This document shows, in pieces, positions 56,150 through 64,000 of a DNA stretch of 64,000 bases. The notes beneath the pieces were generated by a model, which saw only the letters and a list, made by a program, of their open reading frames with translations, had not been told where the DNA came from and did not search any database. This DNA comes from Catonia carolina. Taxonomy: Eukaryota > Arthropoda > Insecta > Hemiptera > Achilidae. Each line of letters opens with the position of its first letter. The first letter of the stretch is position 1. Position numbers and translations under genes: made by a program. The stretch spans positions 15,944,274-16,008,273 of the forward strand of contig JAQMRL010000014.1 in NCBI GenBank assembly GCA_035578175.1, read 5' to 3'.

Positions 56150-56445
56150 TGTGTGTACGTTGCAATCTGTTCAATTTAGAACAATAAGCAACACCATGAC
56201 CTAATGAGATGAGGATGATATGTATGACGTGTAAATGAGGTGTAGTCTTGTACAGACCCAGGCCGACCATTCCTGAGAGGTATGGTTAATTGAACCCCAA
56301 CCATCAACGTACACCGCTTACTACTGTCTAGCATTCAGTAACTACCTTTACTAGGATTTGAACCAGGAACCTTCATCTCCGAAAATCAGCTGTTAAACAG
56401 CTGATTTTGGCAACGACTTTACCTCTAGACCAACCCGGTGGGATC
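56150..56445 (-). mobile_element. tRNA-derived SINE with A and B boxes
   Basis: On the minus strand the head reads CCCACCGGGTTGGTCTAGAGG with A box TGGTCTAGAGGTAAAG (56433-56418) and box B GGTTCAAATCC (56364-56354). Between them lies a 27-bp palindrome based on AAAATCAGCTGTT (about 56380-56406). The tail includes TTGTTCTAAATTGAACAGATTGC. Second, head-truncated copy at 28073-28330. Not a tRNA gene: no cloverleaf can be drawn across the palindrome. Confidence 0.8.
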
Positions 56446-57054
56446 TTTTTACAAAATATGTTCTTCAATACACTTGAATGTATGCTAGTGTTGGGGGCTT
56501 ATTTAATATAACAGGATTAATAACATAATTACTTGATTGAGGCACTTATCGTGATAACAGGTTTCTGAAAACACCTTGATAGCTGTTACTTTATAACACC
56601 ATGACTCAAAGCCGTTTGATAAACAGAAGTACAAAAATAATTCTTGTCTTGACTGTTATAACAGCATAGTATGATTTCTTTACAAAATATTGTTCAAGAA
56701 TGAAAACCCGTTGTTCTAGAGTAAAAGATATTCTGTTCGTAACATGACCGGAAACGACACAAAATTTTACACAGCTCAAGGAAAATCAACTCACACTGCC
56801 TTATCTATACCGGTAGGGCTACCAACTTTGTGTCACAAAACAAAATTTTTCCTTTTTTAGAAAAAAAATTACCAGACATTAACAATAGGGTAACAGAACT
56901 GAAAAATCACTAGTACAGCACTAACCATTATTTTTTCCAAAGTCTCCTGACAAATTGTAAACCGCAAATACGGGAGTATGACTAATACGTATTCTTATAT
57001 TTTAGAGAAGCTTAATTTTTAAAAATTGTCGAATGAATTTGGAGTATAGGTTCA
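56446..57054. other. Non-coding stretch
   Basis: No recognisable gene or repeat. Confidence 0.4.
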
Positions 57055-57204
57055 AAAGAAGAAAGCAGATTGCAAACAGCATAAATGAGATTTCTCTAGG
57101 CTGTCTTAGATTTAACAGGCTTTGGAATGAAAATATTCAAGCAGAACTGGGAGTCCAAGCACTGAATAGTAAAGGAGATAAAGGGAACATGTTTAATGGA
57201 TAAT
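57055..57204 (+). pseudogene. Possible non-LTR RT C-terminal fragment
   Basis: One plus frame reads RRKQIANSINEISLGCLRFN then RLWNENIQAELGVQALNSK, which resembles the region of endonuclease-RT proteins before the RWxGHVxRM motif. It ends at a stop near 57204. The 99-residue frame that starts at 57196 has no domain. Weak call. Confidence 0.4.
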
Positions 57205-57811
57205 CTTAGAAAAATCCCCCTTGAAGAACTAAGAGAAATAGGGACGAGGGTAGGTCTCAGAGGAGATGATCAGTTTTCTGGTCAATGTGTATTGAAATAC
57301 GTATGTTTGTCAAACCATAGTGAAAGCATTATAATTTTTTTAAATTCTTTTGTTCTGAACATCTATGATCCAAATATACACAAAATTTTTATTTTTAGGT
57401 CATTTTTTCCAGATTTCAAAATGAGCAGTGAATTAGTCACGGATACTTTTTTTGAAAGGAAAAGGATTAAAAAAGAACAGGATCCACATTACTGAAATAA
57501 GATTATTATTAAATATAATTATAATAAATAAATACACACAATTACCATGTTAGTATACATGTGTAACACAAATAACAAAAATAATTACTTACATAAATAT
57601 TATGAAATATTTACACAAAATAATTATAACAATATTTCAATGTAAATCATATAATCATTACTTTGAGAAATAAAACAAAATTTAAAAAATTGTAAATTAT
57701 TTATCAGTAATAAATTATTATTTTTTTTGGTGTAATGTCCGACTGTTCTGCAATTACTGCAAATGCAGACGGTGAAGTATGAAATAATTTTTTTGTAACG
57801 TATGAAAATAT
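57205..57811. other. Non-coding stretch
   Basis: AT-rich; the small open frame at 57196-57495 lacks recognisable domains and is not supported. Confidence 0.35.
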
Positions 57812-57852
57812 GCCGTGCCTGAATGGGATTCGAACCCAAGACCACATGATGA
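57812..57852 (-). repeat. tRNA-like box B fragment
   Basis: On the minus strand TGGTCTTGGGTTCGAATCCC followed by ATTCAGGCAC contains a canonical box B (GGTTCGAATCC). No A box or acceptor stem partner is seen within 100 bp, so it is a SINE relic rather than a tRNA gene. Confidence 0.5.
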
Positions 57853-57985
57853 ATAAATTAATTGACTTGTAATAAACTCATCATGAAGATCAAAAATTAT
57901 ACAACATTCAGAATACAGTAATAATAAGGACGTGAACCACAGACGAGGAAATATGGCTGATGCACTTCAAGGAACTCACCACTTG

Positions 57986-58953
57986 TACGAGGTGTAGCTA
58001 TTAAATAACGAGACTGACGTAAAAAAATTTATTTTTATTTTATACATAATCACTTATTGTCACCTTCAATATACACTCCTTCTTTATCCCTACAACGCTC
58101 CATGTGAATTTTCCTTTGTTGGAAAAAGTGCTAGAAGTCATCTTCTATCAGTTCCTTCAGGACAAGTGCCGCTTTCTCTTTTACAGCTTTCACAGACTCA
58201 AATCTTGTCACTTTTAATGCAGATTTCACCTTAGGGAACAAGTAGAAGTCACATGGTGCAAGATCTGGTGAATAAGGTGGATGTTCTAACACTGAGATGC
58301 TGTACTTGGCTAGGAACCTCTTGATAGATAACGCGGAATGAGCTGGCGCATTGTCTTGGTGGAGAACTCATGATTTGTCATCCCACATTTCGGGGCATTT
58401 TTTCCTTACTCTTTGACGTAGTTTAGAAAGTACCTCAAGGTAATAATATTGATTAATTGTTTGACCTTGAGGAACCCAGTGAAGGTACACAATCCCATGG
58501 ACATCAAAAAAAACAATCATCATTGCTTTAAATTTTGACTTGCTCATTCGAGCTTTTTTTGGCTCTCGGTGAAGTTCAGCTCTTCCAGTGCATGGTTAGC
58601 GCTTCGTTTCCGGATCATAAGTAAAAAACTACGTTTCATCACATGTAAATACACACATTACATGTAAATATGTAGGTAGAAGATAATAATCTTCTACCTG
58701 TTCCCTATGGTGAAATCTGCATTAAAAGGGACAAGATTTGAGTCTGTGGAAGCTGTAAAAGAGAAAGCGGCATGAGTCCTGAAGGAGCTGACAGAAGATG
58801 ACTTCCAGCACTGTTTCCAACAATGGAAAATTCGCATGGAGCTTTATAGGGATAGAGAAGGAGTGTATATTGAAGGTGATAATAAGTAATTATGTATAAA
58901 ATTAAAATACAATTTTTTACGTCAGTCTCGTTATTTAATAGCCACACCTCATA
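57986..58953 (-). mobile_element. Palindromic (fold-back) mariner derivative, copy 2
   Basis: Same element as 25070-26000 but inserted in the opposite orientation. TA-flanked inverted repeats (TACGAGGTGTAGCTATTAAATAACG / TATGAGGTGTGGCTATTAAATAACG). Long arm 57986-58250 and short arm 58690-58953 are inverted copies of the transposase C-terminal end. The central minus-strand coding has SPDLAPCD, a DNAPAHSA region and DETW in broken frames. The arm junction near 58673-58697 is itself a hairpin (AGGTAGAAGAT / ATCTTCTACCT) flanked by ACATGTAAAT repeats not present in copy 1. Confidence 0.85.
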
Positions 58954-58964
58954 TAAAAAGAAAG

Positions 58965-59215
58965 CATTCTCAAGACAAGCCAAGATTAAACGTTATAATA
59001 CTGTGATAAAACCTGTATGTCTGTACGTGAGTGAATGCCTTAAAATGACTGGTTTAAAAGATGCAAAAAAATTTGAGAAAGATTTTTCGCAAGATAATGG
59101 GTTCGAAGATAGTAGAGTACAATCTAGGTAACAAGGTCGAGAAAAACTGTACAAGGAAAATGAACAATTAGAAAAAGAAGACTAAAATTTTACACAATGG
59201 ATGAAAACCGATTGA
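58965..59215 (+). pseudogene. Non-LTR reverse transcriptase fragment, frameshifted
   Basis: Frames read SRQAKIKRYNTVIKPVCLYVSECLKMTGLKD and, after a frameshift, KIMGSKIVEYNL in outline, matching the KxKxxxYxTxIxPVxxYGxExW...ERKILRKIxGP block after the RT palm in endonuclease-RT elements. The usual YG is YV here. No intact frame. Confidence 0.6.
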
Positions 59216-59284
59216 TAAAACATATACCGTAGTAGTAAAATTATTAAAATGTCATGATGCAGTAAAAAAAAAATCATAAAATCA

Positions 59285-59420
59285 AGGTTCGACTATATTA
59301 TAAAGAAGTAATATTAGTTTATTTCTTCATATGAGGAAATCTCAGAAACTACCCAGTGGATTTCAAAAATGCTTTCATTGTGAGTAACACAATTTTTAAA
59401 TTTTGAATCATAACCTTTTA
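59285..59420 (+). repeat. Relative of the Helitron-like segment at 19449
   Basis: ACTATATTATAAAGAAGTAATA...CATATGAGGAAATCTCAGAAACTACCCAGTGGATTT resembles 19450-19545. No ends defined. Confidence 0.35.
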
Positions 59421-59589
59421 TGATTAATAAAATGAAATAATCTTTTATCATCTTTGTTTGATGTACGGTCATTTGGAATGATTAGTCAGTAGAAATTTCT
59501 AAAATTGCCATCGATCATTTTCCTTTGTACATCCATCACACACATATGTCAAAAACAAACAAGACATAACAACAAATGGTTTTCAGATT

Positions 59590-60835
59590 CGTAATCTACA
59601 CAAAAATCTAGTGGGCCTGGATTGGGTTTGATGTTTCGATTTCGACCAGAAGTGGCCCAAAACAGGAAATCAAAAAATTCAAAGTTGCAATGTTTAAACA
59701 AAAATAGTGTCATTCGATTCCTCTTAAAGAATAGTTACAGAAAGCATTGGGTCTGAAGTTTCTGTTTGACTGGAAGTCAGAAACTACAAGAGAGAGGAAC
59801 AAACGGTTTTTAGATTCGTAATCTATCTAAAATAAATAGTTCTGTTTCTTAACACATGGTCAGCCAATTAAATGACTGAATCGTTTAAGAACAGAAGAGG
59901 TAGAGGTGTACTGTGACACTAATCAGAGTTATCTCCTCTGAAAGTAATGAATTTCATTATACAGCCAGACCCTGTGGTGAATGAAGTGAAGGTGTCATTT
60001 GCAGAGTGGAAAATATGTGCTTTTCAGAGGGCCCGGCATACTGATAAGCGTACTTTTCCACTCGGTGAGGAAGGCATGGTAAACCACCTCACTCCTCGTT
60101 TTACTTAGTGAAACCTCTACAGGTTCAAACCAGCCTTTCGGCTAACGAAAGGCTACAAAAAAAAACCCATGACCTAAACAACACAATCTATCTACAAAAA
60201 AAGTTAGTGGGCCTGAATTGCGTTTGAAGTTTCGGTTTTGACCAGAAGTGCCCCAAAATTGGAAGTCAAGAAATAAAAGTCGGAAACTACAAGAGATAGC
60301 AACGTATGGTTTTCGAATTCGTAATCTACATGAAAAGTTAGTGGGCCTTGAACAGGGTTGAAGTTTCAGTTTCAACCGGTAATGACTTAAAACCAAAAGT
60401 CAAGAAATCCAAAGTTGAAATTTTTAAACAAAAATAGTGTCATTCAATTCCTCTTAAAGAATAGATACAGAAATCATTGGGTCTGAAGTTTCTGTTTTGA
60501 CTGAAAGTCAAGAAATCATAGTCGGAATTTGGATACAAAAATAATTTGGTTTGAAGTTTCTGTATCGACTGGAAGTCAAAAACTACATGAGACAGCAGCA
60601 AATGGATTTCGGATTTGGAATCTAGACAAAAATTAGTGGACATGGATTGAATTGGAAGTTCCGGTTTTGAGTAGAAGTGGTCCAAAACTGGAATTTGGAA
60701 AAAAAATAGTGTCATTTGATTCCTCTTAAAGATTAGACAGAAATCACGAAAGGTTTTTGCCATAGGTCAAAAGTATGCCTTTTTAAAACTTGCCACCAGC
60801 CATGAGATGCGATGTCTCATGAAAGGGACTTTACT
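59590..60835 (-). repeat. Family C repeat block, split by a family B insertion
   Basis: Inverse of 285-1195: repeated AAGTTTCGGTTTTGACCAGAAGTGGCCCAAAA and AAACTACAAGAGATAGCAACG-type units, ending in GCCACCAGCCATGAGATGCG. Interrupted at 59830-60184 by a family B copy. Confidence 0.6.
59830..60184 (+). mobile_element. Family B element with a 10-bp target duplication
   Basis: Family B sequence from ATAGTTCTGTTTCTTAACACATGG to GACCTAAACAACAC is flanked by AATCTATCTA on both sides (59820-59829 and 60185-60194), inside family C sequence. Variable 5' ends among copies, a constant 3' end and a long target duplication point to a retroposed, 5'-truncated element. No coding capacity. Confidence 0.7.
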
Positions 60836-61217
60836 AAAATCAAATTTGTAAACATAAAATAAGCCTAAAATAATCAGAGAAATACTTAATATGTAAAACC
60901 TTTTACAACTATAAATATAATTACAAAAAACTCAGTTCTTTTTTACATAATTATCATTCAAGAATTAGAGAGCATACAAATACAAGCATATAAATTACAT
61001 TTTTTATCTAAACTTTATCCTATCAACAAATTGTTAAAACTTTTATTACATGTAGTTAATTTTGATTTAAATTATACGTACTTTATAAAAAACCTGAGTT
61101 TAAAATTAAATAACATGAATAAAGTTTATGTAATTTTTAATTTAACTTACTGAATGTGATATGAAACTCACGCATTTGCGTAAATAATTGTTAGGAAGCT
61201 TTCTAAACTCATTAGTA
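60836..61217. other. Non-coding stretch
   Basis: AT-rich, nothing recognised. Confidence 0.4.
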
Positions 61218-62491
61218 TACGAGGGTGGTCTGAAGCCTCAACGTGAAGATGGCAACACTCGTAAATAAAAGCTAGGGAATTTCGTTGTTCATCTGCTGAC
61301 AGTTACTCACCAAAGTTTCAGCCATTTTGGACATGCAGTTGTTATGTAACAGTAGTTTGAGTGAGTTGATGTGAGTGTTTTTGTGAAAATGGACAAAATC
61401 GAGTATCGAGCTGTCATTAAATATTTGTTTTTGAAAGGCAATACACCTACGCAAATCAAAGATGAGTTGGATTCTGTGTGTGGGGACTCTGCACCATCAT
61501 TTACCACAGTGAAATTTTGGGCAGCTGAATTTAAACGTGGCTGTAAGAGCTCGGGAGACGATGAACGTTCGGGACGTCCAAAAACTGCAACTACCGACGA
61601 AAACATTGCCAAAGTTCACCAAATGGTGAACTTTGATGTTTGTTGTAGTGAAAGAGATAGCAGAGGTTATGAACATGTCATAAGAACGTGTTTGTCACAT
61701 ATTAAATCAACATTTAGCCATGAGAAAGCTGTCTGCAAGTTGGGTGCCGCGTTTGCTCATGTTAGACCAAAAACGTATTCGAATGAACATTTCCAACACT
61801 CTGTTGGCGCAATAAATCCGAGTTTTGGCGCCGATTAATTACTGTAGATGAAACTTGGATACACTATTATACGCCTGAAACAAAAATACAGTCCGAACAG
61901 TGGACTGCGAATGGGGAACCGGCTCCAAAAAAAGGAAAAACTGTTTTTTCGGCTGGGAAAGTGATGGAAACTGTTTTTTTGGGATAGTCATGGAGTTATT
62001 TTAATCGATTATCTTGAAAAAGGAAAAGCCATTACAGTAGCATACTACGCATCATTATTTGACAAGCTAAAGGCAGAACCTTGCGGAAAAACGGCCACAT
62101 TTGCAGAAAAATAAAATCCTGTTTCACCAAGAAAACGCACCGTCTGACACCTCAGTGGTTGCCATGGCGAAAATCCACAAATTACGGCTTGAACTGCTTG
62201 ATCATCTGCCTTACTCACCAGATCTAGTCCCAAGCGACTTCTTTTTATTCTTTCATCTAAAAATTGCGCTTGGAGGACAGAGATTTTCGTCAAATGAAGA
62301 GGCAATCACCTTCGTGAACAACTATTTTGCAGAGAAAATCACCGAGTACTATTTGGATGGTTTACAGAGATGGGAGCATCACTGGGAGAAGTGTGTAGAG
62401 TTATAAGACTATGTTGAAAAATAAAATAACATTTTCACAAAAAATGTCTTGTATCTTTGTTAGGTCGGAAACTTTTCAGATCACCCTTGTA
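61218..62491 (+). mobile_element. Full-length but inactivated mariner element
   Basis: TA-flanked, 1,274 bp, with terminal inverted repeats TACGAGGGTGGTCTGAA and, read inward at the right, TACAAGGGTGATCTGAA. One plus-strand transposase gene with multiple frameshifts spans 61389-62406. Different mariner lineage from the fold-back copies. Confidence 0.9.
61389..62406 (+). pseudogene. Mariner transposase, frameshifted
   Basis: Starts at ATG 61389 (MDKIEYRAVIKYLFLKG). The N-terminal HTH region with SFTTVKFWAAEFKRG and SGRPKTATTDENIAKVHQMV is intact. The frame is lost near 61630-61640 and again around 61960-62090. First catalytic Asp kept in TVDETWIHYYTPETK; second replaced by Glu (HQENAPSDTS); third kept in DLVPSDFFLF, with 34 residues between the last two. 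C-terminus FAEKITEYYLDGLQRWEHHW. Cannot give an active enzyme. Confidence 0.9.
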
Positions 62492-62711
62492 CAATTACAA
62501 ACTAAATTAAATTTACATATTCATAAGTTCAAGATAAAGACATCTATACTACTTTTCAAGGCTGATGAGCTCTGAACGTATGCATTGCCCCCTACCCACT
62601 TTATAGCGAGCAAATGACTTGCCAGCAACATTGCCAACATTTGCTCTTGTAGCTCTGTTAATTATTTTGTCGGCCATTGTTTTGGTCTTTCATTAACAAT
62701 AATAACCTATA

Positions 62712-63655
62712 AACATACAATCAGCTGATTATACTATAAAGCAGTGATCTTCAACCTGCGGCCCGCAGCGTAAATTTTATCGGCCCGCAGAACGATTTCA
62801 GTTTTTGAACAAAGAGCTTAGAACATTGCATCATTTTGTTGTTTTTAGTTTGGTTTTGAGTTTTGTAACATGTTTAAGTATAAGTATATGTTTCAATATT
62901 GATATTTACAGTCATTTTCAACTAATATAAGCTTTAAAAAAAATAATGTTATTTCTTTTAACCTGACACAAAATGTTCATATATGTCGGTGATAATATGT
63001 GAGGTTTATTAAAACAAAAAAAATTAATGAAATTTTGTTAGAAGTAATATAATGATATGCACAATCTGTAGTATGAATTTCTTTTTAATATAAATATTTT
63101 TTTTTTTAATTAAATATATGAGTCGTTAATGAAATTTGAATTATTATTTTGTTGAATCCCTCCAAATCGCTAAGTTTTTTTTAGTGGTTGTTATTAAATT
63201 TATTATTTAATACATTTATAAATTATATTGTGATGTATAAATTTTGTATTTTTTTAGCCTAATTTATATAATATATATTATAGATTATATCATTATTATG
63301 TAGATTTTTAATTAAAATATTATATGACATAAAATATTATATGCCGCCTAATACTACATATATTCATATACAAATATACGTCATACATCCGTAGATCAAT
63401 GCGGCCCTCAAAGCCCACCCATTATAAAAATTTGGCCCTTTATTAAAATAAGGTTGAAGAACACTGCTATAAAGTATAGCATGTTAATGCGCTCTATAAT
63501 CGATGTGTTCAGTACGAGATGCAAGACGAGAGTGAACTATTGCGGCTCTTATACGCATGCGCGTGTTATGTTTGTCAGGTACAATCTGACAATGCTGGCA
63601 AATGTTCTGATTGGTCTAAACGTGTGGAACAGATGAGCTCATCAACCGTGAAAGC
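62712..63655 (+). repeat. Family H repeat, copy 2, split by a hAT element
   Basis: 62712-62741 and 63475-63655 together match 26005-26220 (CATACAATCAGCTGATTATA; TCGATGTGTTCAGTACGAGATGC; TGATTGGTCTAAACGTGTGGAAC). Confidence 0.7.
62742..63466. mobile_element. Non-autonomous hAT element with perfect 8-bp target duplication
   Basis: Ends CAGTGATCTTCAACCTGCGG and, read inward on the other strand, CAGTGTTCTTCAACCTTATT. Flanked by CTATAAAG on both sides (62734-62741 and 63467-63474). GC-rich ends containing CGGCCC and an AT-rich core; no transposase ORF. The corresponding site near 26029 in copy 1 of family H is empty. Confidence 0.9.
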
Positions 63656-63789
63656 ATATTAATAAAAAAAAACTTAAAACACTATAATTTCTATAAAGGT
63701 AACTATTCATAAAAAATTTCTATTAAGATTTTATTAAACATAAAATATGTTTGAAATACAGTTTCCACTTGAAATACTCATTTTCAGGT

Positions 63790-63935
63790 CTCCAGAGCTC
63801 AAAAAAAACAACAACAGAAAATCGTACAATTAAGAAACTTAAGATCACTATCACAAGGAGATTCAGCATAAACATTTTCATCAAAATCCATGAACCGTGG
63901 AAGTAGCAGTTATTTCACGTAATTTTTCACTTAAA
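63790..63935 (+). mobile_element. Family A fragment A14
   Basis: TTTCAGGTCTCCAGAGCTCAAAAAAAAC and CATAAACATTTTCATCAAAATCC...GGAAGTAGCAGTTATTTCACGTAATTTTTCACTT match the part of family A around its microsatellite; both ends are missing. Confidence 0.5.
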
Positions 63936-63939
63936 CTGT

Positions 63940-64000
63940 TATATTATTTGCACTCAATCTGCTAGTTCCAGGACTACAAAAAATAGATCTATTTCTTATC
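63940..64000 (+). repeat. Family B repeat, runs off the window edge
   Basis: ATTATTTGCACTCAATCTGC and TAGTTCCAGGACTACAAAAAATAG match the left part of other family B copies. Confidence 0.6.

Noticed and set aside
56340..56445. tRNA gene on the minus strand
   Set aside because: A and B boxes are present, but the palindrome between them and the lack of a pairing acceptor stem fit a SINE head.
57196..57495. Small host gene of 99 residues
   Set aside because: No domain, AT-rich second half, follows a probable retrotransposon fragment.

Overview
The window is AT-rich nuclear DNA of an arthropod, most likely an insect. This is inferred from a spliced HMG-CoA synthase gene of insect length, several mariner (DD34D) copies, piggyBac-, hAT- and SINE-like elements, and an insect-retrovirus-like (errantivirus-type) element with an F-like envelope gene. 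I cannot place the species more narrowly. There is no sign of a prokaryotic genome.

Only one host gene is supported. HMG-CoA synthase lies on the minus strand with two coding exons (20723-20387, then 15348-14318), giving 455 residues with all three catalytic residues. Its 5.0 kb intron is packed with transposable elements. An untranslated 5' exon must lie further right, because a splice acceptor sits one base before the ATG.

The left 29 kb and right 9 kb are a mosaic of mobile DNA. An abundant 0.9 kb repeat with ACTTTCTCTTGCC / GGCAAGAGAAAGT termini (family A here) has about fourteen full or partial copies, including two head-to-head palindromic pairs. Also present are a TIR element (family D) carrying a piggyBac-like insertion, a 5'-truncated retroelement-like repeat (family B), a degenerate repeat (family C), two copies of a palindromic mariner derivative, three other mariner remnants, non-LTR retrotransposon tails, tRNA-derived SINEs and a hAT element with a perfect 8-bp target duplication. 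Several insertions can be checked against an empty paralogous copy in the same window.

The centre (29651-55164) is a 25.5 kb endogenous retrovirus-like array, LTR-body-LTR-body-LTR, with an exact 11,578-bp period, flanked on the outside only by a 4-bp duplication (ATTA). Each body has gag with a zinc knuckle, a canonical -1 frameshift signal (A AAA AAC plus a stem-loop), a pol frame with a Ulp1/C48-like domain ahead of a retropepsin, and an env with a furin-type site. Reverse transcriptase, RNase H and integrase are missing: pol runs into an inverted 412-bp LTR end, the likely scar of a nested antisense insertion plus deletion. The element is therefore defective and would need enzymes in trans. 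The most unusual points are the Ulp1-like domain with an apparently replaced nucleophile, the inverted LTR segment, the tandem array and the repeated PBS-like motif at the LTR 3' end.
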